Shown here: piece after piece, positions 44,305 to 52,971 of the stretch
How positions within the stretch are numbered: position 1 is the stretch's first letter
Layout: each line of letters begins with the position of its first letter
DNA from: Lachnospiraceae bacterium
GTDB lineage: Bacteria; Bacillota; Clostridia; Lachnospirales; Lachnospiraceae
NCBI GenBank assembly: GCA_020860755.1
Contig: JAJBTQ010000004.1
Span: 30,326-94,325 of the forward strand
Direction of reading: 5' to 3'
DNA length: 64,000 nt
Made by a program: the position numbers and the translations under genes
Notes under the pieces: model-generated
What the model saw: only the letters and a program-made list of their open reading frames with translations
Database searches by the model: none
What the model was told of the DNA's origin: nothing

Positions 44305-44610
44305 TTAAAGCCCCGAGAAAATTTCTATGTCCGCGCTCTCCTCTGTGAGCTTGACGATCGCCTTTTTTGTCTGAGCCGTCTTGCCGTACGGAGATGCCAT
44401 GCTGCGGCGCCTTTTCTTGCCTTCGCAGTTCATCGTGTGAACACTCTCCACGATCACGCCGTCAAACATTTTCTCAACTGCCTCTTTGATCATTGCTTTT
44501 GTAGATTCCGGGTGAACGAGAAATGTGTACTTTTTCTCTCCCATGAGGTTCATGGATTTCTCGGTAATCACCGGTTTGAGGATTACGTCATAGTATTGAA
44601 TATTCGCCAT
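44305..44610 (-). CDS. rplW: 50S ribosomal protein L23
   Basis: 101 residues; DVILKPVITEKSMNLMGE and VHTMNCEGKKRRRSM. Docking site for trigger factor and SRP at the tunnel exit. Its ATG overlaps the rplD stop codon (TAATG). Confidence 0.97.
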   Translation of the reverse strand: MANIQYYDVILKPVITEKSMNLMGEKKYTFLVHPESTKAMIKEAVEKMFDGVIVESVHTMNCEGKKRRRSMASPYGKTAQTKKAIVKLTEESADIEIFSGL

Positions 44611-45230
44611 TATGCATATACCTCCTCAATTTTCTCAACTCCGGCCTTGGTCGTGATCACGGTGTCGTACTTTAAAATATCGTAGACATTGATGGTGGAG
44701 ACAAGCGATGTCTTGACGTCCGGAATATTTGCCGCGGACTTCTCAACCGTAAAATCCTTGTCGGCCAGTACGACCAGTGCCTTGGAAACCTGCAGGTTGT
44801 CTAACACTTTGATAAAATCTTTTGTCTTGATCCGTTCCAGCTTCAGCTCGTCTAAGACAACGAACTTCTCATCCTGTACACGGCTCGTCAGTGCGGACTG
44901 CAGCGCTGCCCGCTTCTCTTTCTTGTTGATCTTGAACGAGTAGTCACGGGGACTCGGCGGAAATGCCACACCGCCGCCTCTCCACTGCGGAGAGCGGATG
45001 GAGCCCTGCCTCGCACGACCGGTGCCCTTCTGCCTCCAGGGCTTCCGACCGCCGCCGCGCCTCTCACTGCGGTTCTTCGCTTTCTGCGTTCCCTGACGGT
45101 TGTTGGCAAGCTGCTGCACCACTGCCTGATGCACCAGATGCTCTTTTATCTCTACTCCGAAAACAGCGTCGTTTAAATCCATGGAACCGACTTCGCTGCC
45201 TTCCATATTATAAACAGATACCTTAGCCAT
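44610..45230 (-). CDS. rplD: 50S ribosomal protein L4
   Basis: 206 residues with the tunnel loop rich in Arg/Gly (RSERRGGGRKPWRQKGTGRA, about 53-72) and VLADKDFTVEKSAANIPDV. L4 also represses the S10 operon in some bacteria; the leader before rpsJ is a candidate target. Confidence 0.98.
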   Translation of the reverse strand: MAKVSVYNMEGSEVGSMDLNDAVFGVEIKEHLVHQAVVQQLANNRQGTQKAKNRSERRGGGRKPWRQKGTGRARQGSIRSPQWRGGGVAFPPSPRDYSFKINKKEKRAALQSALTSRVQDEKFVVLDELKLERIKTKDFIKVLDNLQVSKALVVLADKDFTVEKSAANIPDVKTSLVSTINVYDILKYDTVITTKAGVEKIEEVYA

Positions 45231-45256
45231 CTGTACGTCCTCCTTTCCTGAACGGG

Positions 45257-45934
45257 TCAGCCCTTCACTGCCTCTTTGATCGTTACCAATGATTTCCTGG
45301 GTCCCGGTACGGAGCCCTTGATCAGCAACAGGTCGTTCTCGGCATCCACGCGAACCACTTCCAGGTTCTGGACCGTCACTCTCGCGCAGCCCATATGGCC
45401 CGGCATACCCTTGCCTTTAAACACCTTGCCCGGAAACGAGCATGCGCCGTTCGAGCCGGCATGGCGGTGATATTTGGAGCCGTGGGACATGGGGCCTCTC
45501 TTCTGGTGGTAGCGCTTGATCGCACTCTGGAACCCCTTGCCCTTTGAGACCGCAGTGGCATCGACTTTGTCACCTTCTTCAAAAATGTCTGCCTTGATCT
45601 CGTCCGCCGGTGCGTACTCATCGCAATTCTCAAATTTAAACTCGCGCACATACCTTTTGGGAGACACTCCGGCTTTTTCAAAGTGTCCGACCTCCGGCTT
45701 GTTCGCGCCATGTCTGTGTCTTACTTCTTTTCTGCCGCTGGCGTCCCGGTTGACCTCTTTTTCTTTCCTGTCAACGTATCCAACCTGTACGGCACTGTAG
45801 CCATCGTTGTCTACCGTTTTGATCTGCGTCACATAGCACGGACCGGCCTGTAATACCGTGACGGGGATCAGGACTCCATCCGGGTCGAAGATCTGGGTCA
45901 TTCCGACCTTTGTGGCTAAAATCGCTTTCTTCAT
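45257..45934 (-). CDS. rplC: 50S ribosomal protein L3
   Basis: 225 residues starting [20 protein letters not shown], with [20 protein letters not shown] and [13 protein letters not shown]. Slightly longer than the usual 205-215. AGGAGG precedes the ATG. It is separated from rpsJ by a 263-base insertion rich in hairpins. Confidence 0.98.
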   Translation of the reverse strand: MKKAILATKVGMTQIFDPDGVLIPVTVLQAGPCYVTQIKTVDNDGYSAVQVGYVDRKEKEVNRDASGRKEVRHRHGANKPEVGHFEKAGVSPKRYVREFKFENCDEYAPADEIKADIFEEGDKVDATAVSKGKGFQSAIKRYHQKRGPMSHGSKYHRHAGSNGACSFPGKVFKGKGMPGHMGCARVTVQNLEVVRVDAENDLLLIKGSVPGPRKSLVTIKEAVKG

Positions 45935-46197
45935 TATGTAATACCTCCTGTTTGTCTACAGCGGAGCGCGCACGGCGCTCATCCTAGAGTAGGGTTGCTT
46001 CTTAAAAAAATGAATTACCTATAATGAAGAAATGATACGGATTGCTTCGTGCTGCGCACTCGCGCAATCCTGCGTACACGCATGCCCCGAAGGGGTATTC
46101 GCAATCCGCCCTTTCGGGCTCCTTGCTCATGTACGTTCGGTCCCCAAAGTCATAAAACCGTCTGCAAGCAGCCATTTTATGACTTTTGGTCCCTTTA
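45935..46197 (-). other. Hairpin-rich insertion between rpsJ and rplC
   Basis: This spacer carries at least four inverted repeats: GGATTGC/GCAATCC (46039-46070, with an inner GTGC/GCAC), CCCC-GAA-GGGG (46085-46095), GCCC-TTTC-GGGC (46108-46119), and AAAGTCATAAAA with TTTTATGACTTT (46146-46186, with an inner CTGC/GCAG). A further GCAATCCG copy at 46101-46108 could pair with CGGATTGC at 46038-46045. None has a T run, so these are not terminators. No long reading frame exists. It looks like a palindromic repeat element or a structured leader for rplC. Confidence 0.7.
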
Positions 46198-46509
46198 TCA
46201 TTTCATCTTTATATCAATCGCTACCCCAGCCGGCATCTCGAGCCTGCTTAAGGCATCCACTGTCTTTTGAGTCGGAGCGATGATATCGATCAGACGCTTA
46301 TGCGTTCTCTGCTCAAACTGTTCTCTGGAATCTTTATACTTATGGGGAGCACGGATGATCGTGATCACTTCCCTCTTTGTCGGAAGCGGTACCGGTCCGC
46401 TCACCTCAGATCCGTTTTTCCTTACCGTTTCGATGATTTTTTTTGCTGATGCATCCACCATCTCGTGGTCATACGCTTTCAGAATGATTCTCATGACTTG
46501 AGTTGCCAT
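46198..46509 (-). CDS. rpsJ: 30S ribosomal protein S10
   Basis: 103 residues: [33 protein letters not shown] and RTHKRLIDI. First gene of the S10 operon; S10 also pairs with NusB in antitermination and with NusG. AAAAGGAGG precedes the ATG at 46509. Confidence 0.98.
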   Translation of the reverse strand: MATQVMRIILKAYDHEMVDASAKKIIETVRKNGSEVSGPVPLPTKREVITIIRAPHKYKDSREQFEQRTHKRLIDIIAPTQKTVDALSRLEMPAGVAIDIKMK

Positions 46510-46731
46510 AAAAAAAGTCGCCTCCTTTTCGCACTTTAAAAATCAGTACGACAAGCGGTGACTGTACACTCTCCCGTGTGTTTCCTCTTGATACCCACAC
46601 GACGATTCAGCCTCTCGGCTTCATTTCGTACAGTGACTTGTCGTCAGTTTCCTAACATGACATTCGCTCCACGGAAAAACCTGCCACAGCGGGCAGCAAC
46701 CTCACGCTTCCCAGCTATCAATGTCACAGCA
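46510..46731 (-). promoter_or_regulatory. Structured leader of the S10 operon
   Basis: About 220 bases of leader between the predicted start site and rpsJ. ACGACAAG...ACTGTAC (46548-46567) pairs at a distance with GTACAGT...TTGTCGT (46628-46644), closing a domain that holds CGTGTG/CACACG (46575-46601) and AGCC-TCTC-GGCT. A CTGCC/GGCAG hairpin starts at 46681. Such leaders are typical sites of ribosomal protein feedback; the ligand (perhaps L4) is inferred. Confidence 0.65.
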
Positions 46732-46737
46732 AAATGT

Positions 46738-46766
46738 AGTATACGTGATTTAAGCCTTGATTTCAA
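46738..46766 (-). promoter_or_regulatory. Promoter of the S10-spc operon
   Basis: TTGAAA (46761-46766), 17 bases, TATACT (46738-46743) on the minus strand, with an A/T-rich upstream stretch that could act as an UP element. Confidence 0.82.
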
Positions 46767-46793
46767 GCGGTTTTTTTTACAAAAGCAAAAAAG

Positions 46794-46815
46794 ATTGTAC
46801 TTTATTTAGTACAAT
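46794..46815. promoter_or_regulatory. Inverted repeat upstream of the S10 promoter
   Basis: ATTGTACT and AGTACAAT are separated by six bases and stand 27 bases upstream of the -35 box. It could be a protein-binding site, or a second weak hairpin after the upstream terminator. Confidence 0.4.
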
Positions 46816-46830
46816 TAGAAAAAATAAAGA

Positions 46831-46854
46831 GAAAGGGCCGGAAACCGGCCCTTT
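46831..46854 (-). terminator. Terminator after the beta-helix lipoprotein gene
   Basis: AAAGGGCCGG and CCGGCCCTTT form a ten-pair stem with a three-base loop. On the minus strand CTCTTTATTTTTT follows. Confidence 0.87.
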
Positions 46855-46881
46855 TCAGCCATCTTCTGTTATTTTTAAAAA

Positions 46882-49018
46882 TTATTCAAAATCGTCTGCT
46901 TTGTAAGTGCCCGCTTTATAGACAATCTCACCGATCGTCAGCGTGCAGCCGTCTTTGACGACGACAGAGGACTCCTCATCCGCCAGAGTGATACCGCTGA
47001 TCAGGGAATCACCGGTCACGGTCCATGTGGATCCGTCCTGCAGGGAAATCTCGATCGTATTGGAACCGTTGTCATTGATCAGGTTTGCCACATGTCCGAT
47101 ATCATAGTAGTGGGTGATATCAAATTCCGTATTCTGATACTGCAGGATATCCTCCCTGTTTTCCTTTGTATAGGCATAGCCTCCCTGATCCCTGATCTCC
47201 TTCGCCCCATCGTATGTCACATGGATCGCAGCGGTCTGAGCGATCGCTCCCTCGTAGGATGCCGCGTCAAATGTGACCGTGAGGTCTGTGCCGCCCAGGC
47301 GGCTTAATTGGTTTTCTTCATCATTTACATTGTAAACGCTGTTATCCGAACCGGACGCATTGTATATGTTTCCGCTGTATTCTCCATTGGAAAACGTAAA
47401 GAGCTGCTGAGAGCCATCCGGTTTGTTCTCCATGGTATTAAACCCCGTGTTCTCCGTGTGGGTCGAAATAAAGTTCATATCGGATCCGTTTAAGTTAGCC
47501 GGATCGTTCGCCGCCATCATGCCGCCGTTCGTCGCATCGTCGTTGTCCATCACCTGGATCAGCACGCCTCCATTGGTGATCGTCGCGCCGTCAATGTTGG
47601 CAGTCAGGGATTCATCGTTGGAACCGGACTTTACAAGGAACGTATCAAAACCGGTGTCTACCTCGGTACCCTCCTGAATGTCAATCTCGTTCTCGTTCTG
47701 ATGGATCATAAACCCGAACGTGTCGGAGTTTATCACTGTGTTTTTGCGACGTTTCCGCGGTATATTCGTAGTCTGTATCTCCTTTCGCACTCGGCAGCGT
47801 GTAGGACTGTCCCTCCTCAATTCCCATGTAAGTGGCCGATCCTCCGGTAAAGACGGAAGCATAGGTGCCGACATTCAAGGTGGAGCCCGCAAACGTCTCA
47901 ACCGCATCGCCGATCACATATGTTCCGTAGCCGGATCCATATGTCTTGGTGTACGGATTATCAACCGTCTCATAGATCTGGCTGCTGCCGCCATTGGAGT
48001 TCACAGGCTCCTGAAGCGGGGCCGCCGAAGACTCATTTGAATTCAAGAGCTCCAGCGTGGAATTACAGATATTTAAATACATATTGCTCCCGGAATCAGT
48101 GGAGAGTACTGCCCATGCACCGGCGTAGGCGGTGGAATCCACAAAATGCATCGTGGAGTCGTCCCCCATCAGATTGCTGGCGCGGGAAGTTCCCATGATG
48201 CCGAGGATCCACGGCGGAGCCACCATAGTCGCCTGCTCCGGGCTGTTCATATAATCTCCGTAAAGAGTTCCGCCTTCGGAGATCAGCGTGGAATCATTTA
48301 TCAATGTAGTTGCTCCGTTGTCTGTAAAGACCGGCATCGTCGCAACGCCTTTACACGAGACAAGGGCGTCCGTGATCCGTGCGTATGTGTCACCGGATAC
48401 AAGAAGCGCCGATCCCTGTCCGGAAAAGTCACAGGTAGTCGTACCGTCCGCTTCGGTTTCCATCGTGATCGTAGCATGTGTGATCTCATAGTTGCCCGCG
48501 TCCACGAGAATGATCCCGTTGTGCCCGGCCTCCGTGTCCGTGATCTCCACATTGGTGGCGTCCTGTGCAGTAACATCTCCCTCGTACAGACCCTCGTTGG
48601 TATAGGTCTCAATGTCTCCTCCTATATCAACGATGGCTCCCGTATATAAATAGTCATTGTCCTCATCCTGATCCGGCCCGTCGTTCTCGTCGACGTTCTG
48701 TCCGCCGCCGGTCCAGGAACCGATCAGTCCATAGACGGAAACGGTATCTTCGTTCTGCACCGGAGTGATCTCGTTATTGTTGATCACCACGGCTTCCTCC
48801 ACAACGATTTCTTCCTCAACAGGCTGTTCTTCCGGTTTTTCCTCTTCCACGACATCCTGTGCATCTGCTTCCGCAAGTGACCCGGCATCCTGCGCAGTAT
48901 CTTCCGTTGTATCCTGAGACTGTCCCCCAGCTATCCCGGTGAGGGACTCACAGGCGGTCGTGCCAAACGCGATCACAGATACTGTCACCACAAGAGCTAA
49001 TACTTGTTTCTTTCTCAT
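46882..49018 (-). pseudogene. Beta-helix-type lipoprotein, broken by one frameshift
   Basis: Two overlapping minus-strand frames together encode one protein of about 710 residues. The first (from ATG 49018) has a lipoprotein signal ending GTTAC, an acidic Glu/Asp linker (about 35-85) and then repeated short strands with Asn/Thr/Ser turns, as in right-handed parallel beta-helix surface proteins. It runs in frame to about 47741-47745, where the minus strand reads CAAAAAC. Beyond this the matching sequence (NTVINSDTFGFMIHQNE and on) continues in the +1 frame and ends at 46882. Removing one A from the A5 run restores a single frame. A sequencing error, a phase-variable tract or a true null allele are all possible. 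The gene has its own promoter and terminator. Function is unknown; adhesin or carbohydrate binding is a guess. Confidence 0.8.
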
Positions 49019-49071
49019 GATGGAGGTGCTCCTTTCCTTTTCCTTAAAAATCGAAACGGAAAATTATAGTC

Positions 49072-49100
49072 ATTATATCTCATTTTTTTGTTTTCAACAA
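49072..49100 (-). promoter_or_regulatory. Promoter for the beta-helix lipoprotein gene
   Basis: TTGTTG (49095-49100), 17 bases, TATAAT (49072-49077) on the minus strand. Confidence 0.68.
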
Positions 49101-49129
49101 TACTTGGGATTTTGTCGCCGCAAATTGCA

Positions 49130-49158
49130 TTGACGGACTCAATCGGAAACTCTATAAT
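49130..49158 (+). promoter_or_regulatory. Promoter for the RNA methyltransferase gene
   Basis: TTGACG (49130-49135), 17 bases, TATAAT (49153-49158). The leader holds an inverted repeat, GGATTTC (49166-49172) with GAAATCC (49191-49197). Confidence 0.8.
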
Positions 49159-49231
49159 ATTTGCAGGATTTCGGGAGCCCGAAGTGCGGAGAAATCCGTA
49201 GTATCATAATATATCTAGAGAGGATAGTTTC

Positions 49232-50095
49232 ATGTGGATCGCAGACAACTGGAACGATTATGAAGTGATCGATTGTTCCGACGGAGAAAAACTGGAGCGC
49301 TGGGGGGATTATATTCTTGTCCGCCCGGATCCCCAGGTTATCTGGGATACGCCGCGTACAGATGAAGGCTGGCGTCATCCGAGCGCCCGCTACCACCGCA
49401 GCAGCGAGGGAGGCGGCGAATGGGAGTTTTTTGACCTGCCCGAACAGTGGTCGATCTGCTATGAAAAACTGGAACTTACTTTCCACTTAAAACCATTCCG
49501 TTTTAAGCACACGGGTCTGTTCCCGGAGCAGGCCGCCAACTGGGACTGGTGTTCTGAAAAAATAAAAAAAGCCGGCCGCCCGGTCAAAGTGCTGAATTTG
49601 TTCGCCTATACCGGCGGAGCTACGCTTGCCGCCGCAAAGGCAGGAGCATCCGTCGTCCATGTGGATGCCGCGAAAGGCATGGTGCAGTGGGCAAAGGAGA
49701 ACGCAGTTTCTTCCGGTCTGGCCGATGCTCCCGTTCGCTGGCTCGTAGACGACTGCGTCAAATTCGTGGAGCGGGAGATCCGGCGTGGGAACCGATATGA
49801 CGCCGTCATTATGGACCCTCCGTCCTACGGAAGAGGCCCGAAGGGCGAAGTCTGGAAGATCGAGGATTCCCTTCATCCCCTGTTAAAGCTTTGCGTACAG
49901 CTCCTGTCGGACGACCCGCTGTTCTTTTTGATCAACTCCTATACGACCGGTCTTGCGCCGGCTGTTCTCGCCTATCTGCTCGGCACAGAATTAAAAGACT
50001 GCGGCGGAACGATAACGGCAGAAGAGATCGGTCTTCCGGTAACGCAAAGCGGTCTGGTCCTTCCCTGCGGAGCTTCAGGACGCTGGGAGCGCTGA
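49232..50095 (+). CDS. Class I SAM-dependent methyltransferase, RlmI-like
   Basis: 287 residues. Residues of about 120-285 form a Rossmann methyltransferase with the SAM motif VLNLFAYTGGATLAAAKAGA, acidic VHVDAAKGM and the catalytic-type loop IMDPPSYGRGPKGEVW. This resembles rRNA cytosine-C5 methyltransferases of the RlmI/YwbD type, but the N-terminal PUA domain of those is absent; instead the first 100 residues are short beta-rich sequence. The target is therefore uncertain. It stands alone, behind a strong promoter, and converges on nth with a three-base gap. Confidence 0.85.
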   Translation: MWIADNWNDYEVIDCSDGEKLERWGDYILVRPDPQVIWDTPRTDEGWRHPSARYHRSSEGGGEWEFFDLPEQWSICYEKLELTFHLKPFRFKHTGLFPEQAANWDWCSEKIKKAGRPVKVLNLFAYTGGATLAAAKAGASVVHVDAAKGMVQWAKENAVSSGLADAPVRWLVDDCVKFVEREIRRGNRYDAVIMDPPSYGRGPKGEVWKIEDSLHPLLKLCVQLLSDDPLFFLINSYTTGLAPAVLAYLLGTELKDCGGTITAEEIGLPVTQSGLVLPCGASGRWER

Positions 50096-50098
50096 TCA

Positions 50099-50761
50099 TT
50101 ACGCGTTCTCAATGACATCTATCTTCGGGCAGATATCCGACAGACAGCAGTTCTCACACTGCGGCTTTGTACGGGCCGTGCACACTTCTCTACCGTGATA
50201 CACAAAACGATGGCAGAGGTCGCTGCCCTCCTCAGGCGGCACGAGCTCCCACAGCGCCATCTCCACCTTCTTCGGATCCTTTACATGATCCACCAGACCC
50301 ATACGGTTAACTAAGCGAATGCAGTGGGTATCCGTCACGATCGCAGGCTTTCCAAATACATCCCCCATGATCAGATTCGCACTTTTGCGTCCCACACCCG
50401 GCAACGCGAGAAGCGCATCAAAGTCATCCGGCACCCGTCCGCCGTACTCGTCCCGAAGCATACGCATACAGGCGCTGATATCCCGCGCTTTGGACTTTCC
50501 CAGCCCGCAGGGATGCACGATCTTTTCGATATCCTCCGGCTCTGCCTCAGCCAGTGCCTCCACGGTCGGATACTTTGCATAGAGATCTTCTACGACCACG
50601 TTCACGCGAGCGTCCGTGCACTGTGCCGCGAGACGGACGGAGACGAGCAGTTTCCATGCGTCATCATAGTCCAGCGTACACTCTGCAACAGGATATTCTT
50701 TTTTCAGGCGGTCAATGATCTCCAGCGTAAGTTCCTTTTTATCTTTCTGTTTTTCTGCCAT
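50099..50761 (-). CDS. nth: Endonuclease III
   Basis: Bifunctional DNA glycosylase/AP lyase for oxidised pyrimidines. 220 residues: helix-hairpin-helix LPGVGRKSANLIMGDVFG with the catalytic Lys, the catalytic Asp in VTDTHCIRLVNR, and a C-terminal [4Fe-4S] loop. The four cysteines read C-x7-C-x2-C-x5-C, one residue more than the C-x6-C of the E. coli enzyme in the first interval. It follows truA by 47 bases. Confidence 0.95.
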   Translation of the reverse strand: MAEKQKDKKELTLEIIDRLKKEYPVAECTLDYDDAWKLLVSVRLAAQCTDARVNVVVEDLYAKYPTVEALAEAEPEDIEKIVHPCGLGKSKARDISACMRMLRDEYGGRVPDDFDALLALPGVGRKSANLIMGDVFGKPAIVTDTHCIRLVNRMGLVDHVKDPKKVEMALWELVPPEEGSDLCHRFVYHGREVCTARTKPQCENCCLSDICPKIDVIENA

Positions 50762-50808
50762 GACACTGCCTCTTTCTTATGATCTCATTTTTAGATCCTG
50801 TGATCCGT

Positions 50809-51552
50809 TCAGTCGTAATCTACCTTAAGCAGGCACAATCCTTTTGCCGGAGCGGTAAAGCCCGCCTTCGCGCGCTCCCGTGCCGCGAGCAGTTCTTCCA
50901 TGCTTTCCGGCGAGCGCTCCCCGTATCCGACCTCTAAGAGCGTCCCGGTCAGGATGCGCACCATGTACTGCAAAAAGCCTGTTCCGTGATAAGTGAACGT
51001 CAGATAAGGCCCCTCCCGGGCGATCTCAATTAGATCCACCCGGCGCACCGTTGATTTTTTCATATGCGGATTGCCGCAGAAACTGGCAAAGTCGTGCTCT
51101 CCGATCAGATACTCCGCCGCCTCGCGCATCCGCGCCTCGTCCGGAACTTCCTGCGTCACATAGACGTACTTCCGGTCGAAAACAGGCTTCACGGGGTCCA
51201 CCCAGCAGGTGTAGCGGTAAGTCTTGCCGATCGCATTGTAGCGGCTGTGAAACCGATCCGACGCCCTGCGGACCTCGAGAACGGCGATATCCTCCGGCAG
51301 ATAGAGATTCATATAGTCCCGGATCTCCTCCTCCGTCCGTTCTGTCTCCAGACGGGCGTTGGCCACCATTCCTCTCGCGTGGACACCGGCATCGGTCCGT
51401 CCCGCGCCGATCACCTCAACCTCCCGATCCGTCATCCGCGAAAGAACCTGTTCCAGCTTGCCCTGTATGGTATTGTCTTTGCCCGGCTGGCGCTCCCATC
51501 CGAGATAACGGGTCCCGTCATAGGACAGGGTCATCTTATAATTACTCTTCAT
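50809..51552 (-). CDS. truA: tRNA pseudouridine(38-40) synthase
   Basis: Makes pseudouridine at positions 38-40 in the anticodon stem of tRNAs. 247 residues from the ATG at 51552 (MKSNYKMTLSYDGTRYLGWE); the catalytic Asp is in GAGRTDAGVHARG. There is no ribosome binding site in front of this ATG, and the -10 box of a likely promoter ends seven bases before it, so the mRNA may be leaderless. An upstream start at 51615 would run into the lysC terminator and is unlikely. Confidence 0.94.
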   Translation of the reverse strand: MKSNYKMTLSYDGTRYLGWERQPGKDNTIQGKLEQVLSRMTDREVEVIGAGRTDAGVHARGMVANARLETERTEEEIRDYMNLYLPEDIAVLEVRRASDRFHSRYNAIGKTYRYTCWVDPVKPVFDRKYVYVTQEVPDEARMREAAEYLIGEHDFASFCGNPHMKKSTVRRVDLIEIAREGPYLTFTYHGTGFLQYMVRILTGTLLEVGYGERSPESMEELLAARERAKAGFTAPAKGLCLLKVDYD

Positions 51553-51559
51553 ATAGACC

Positions 51560-51588
51560 AGTGTAGCACAAAGCCGGCGGATGCAAAA
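51560..51588 (-). promoter_or_regulatory. Likely promoter for truA giving a leaderless mRNA
   Basis: TTTTGC (51583-51588), 17 bases ending in TGC, TACACT (51560-51565) on the minus strand: an extended -10 element. The expected start site coincides with the A of the truA ATG. Confidence 0.5.
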
Positions 51589-51594
51589 GACGGC

Positions 51595-51638
51595 AAAAAA
51601 ATTCCGCGGAGCCATGATTGGAAACAGCCCCGCGGAAT
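51595..51638 (-). terminator. Terminator after the aspartate kinase gene
   Basis: ATTCCGCGG pairs with CCGCGGAAT across a 20-base loop and is followed by seven T on the minus strand. Confidence 0.85.
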
Positions 51639-51648
51639 GTATTTCGGA

Positions 51649-52971
51649 TCAAGTTAACTTTGTAAGAATGAAGATGTCGTAGATGGCTCGGATGGCCTCC
51701 TCAAAATCCTTGTTGTCCACGCCGATGATGATGTTTAGCTCACTCGAGCCCTGATCGATCATGCGGCAGTTGATCTTGGCATGAGCAAGGGCGGAAAAGA
51801 TGCGGCCCGCCGTGCCCCGGTTTTCCCGCATACCGCGTCCCACAACGGCGATGAGCGCCAGATCCGGCTCCACATCGATAGAGTCCGGGTCGACCGCGCG
51901 CAGGATCCCGGAGAGCACACTCTGCTCTTTCTCCTGAAACTCATCCTGATGGACAAAGATGCACATCGTGTCGATCCCGGAAGGCATGTGCTCAATAGAT
52001 ATCTCATTGTCCTCAAAAACACTCAGCACCTTTCGGCAGAAACCGATCTCGGAGTTCATCATGTCCTTGTAAACATCAACCGCCACAAAGCCTTTTTTCC
52101 CGGCAATCCCCGTGACCGTAAACCGGGGCTTTTGACTGGTCGTTGCCACGATCATCGTGCCCAGATCCTCCGGGTTGTTTGTATTGCGGATGTTGATGGG
52201 AATCCCTGCTTTGCGTACGGGGAAGATCGCTTCCTCATGAAGTACGGTCGCTCCCATATAGGAGAGCTCCCGCAGCTCCCGATAAGTGATCATATCCACC
52301 ACTTCCGGATTGTCTACAATGCGGGGGTCTGACACCAGAAAACCGGGGACGTCCGTCCAGTTCTCATACATATCCGCCCCCAAAGCCCATGCTATGATGG
52401 ACCCGGTAATATCGGAACCGCCTCTGGTGAACGTCCTGATCCGGCCGTTTGCATACGCCCCGTAAAATCCGGGAATCACAGCGTTTTGGCAAAGAGACAG
52501 CCTCTCTTCCGTCAATTTTTTCGTCAGATTTGTATCGAAGGTTCCGTCGTCACAAAAGCGGATCATCTCTGCGGCGTCCACAAACTCAAAGCCCAGATAT
52601 GCCGACATCACTTTCCCGTTCAGATACTCCCCTCTGGAAGCCGTATAATCCCGATCCGGCTCCCTAAGAAGGCGCTCCTCGATCTCAGCAAAATCCTCCT
52701 CGAGAGACAGATCAAGGCCAAGCCCGGCAATGATATCCTCATACCGCTCCCGGATCTCCGCGAGCAGCAGGTCAAACGGCTCCTCCGCCTCAGCCCTTCC
52801 GCAGCACTCATACAGCAGATCCGTCACCTTGGTATCCCCGTCAAAACGCTTGCCGGGTGCAGAGGGCACTATATATCTCCGATCCTCATCGGAACAGATG
52901 ATCTCTCTGACTTTTTGAAACTGTTCTGCGGCAGCGAGCGAACTCCCGCCAAACTTTACTACTTTCTTCAT
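51649..52971 (-). CDS. Aspartate kinase
   Basis: First step of the aspartate-family pathway (Lys, Met, Thr, diaminopimelate). 440 residues: amino-acid kinase domain (1 to about 290) with KFGGSSLA at 6-13, RGGSDITGSIIAWALGAD and the WTDVPGFLVSDPR metal/ATP region, followed by two ACT domains (about 305-440) for feedback control by an amino acid, which cannot be named. It is a single-gene unit with its own promoter and terminator. The leader of about 60 bases excludes a lysine riboswitch. Confidence 0.96.
   Translation of the reverse strand: MKKVVKFGGSSLAAAEQFQKVREIICSDEDRRYIVPSAPGKRFDGDTKVTDLLYECCGRAEAEEPFDLLLAEIRERYEDIIAGLGLDLSLEEDFAEIEERLLREPDRDYTASRGEYLNGKVMSAYLGFEFVDAAEMIRFCDDGTFDTNLTKKLTEERLSLCQNAVIPGFYGAYANGRIRTFTRGGSDITGSIIAWALGADMYENWTDVPGFLVSDPRIVDNPEVVDMITYRELRELSYMGATVLHEEAIFPVRKAGIPINIRNTNNPEDLGTMIVATTSQKPRFTVTGIAGKKGFVAVDVYKDMMNSEIGFCRKVLSVFEDNEISIEHMPSGIDTMCIFVHQDEFQEKEQSVLSGILRAVDPDSIDVEPDLALIAVVGRGMRENRGTAGRIFSALAHAKINCRMIDQGSSELNIIIGVDNKDFEEAIRAIYDIFILTKLT

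Noticed and set aside
46146-46186. Terminator between rpsJ and rplC
   Set aside because: The stem is strong but no T run follows on the transcribed strand, and termination here would silence the operon.
47735-47750. Programmed ribosomal frameshift in the lipoprotein gene
   Set aside because: A +1 shift is needed at an A5 run with no stop codon or pairing element there as known sites have; a single-base indel is simpler.
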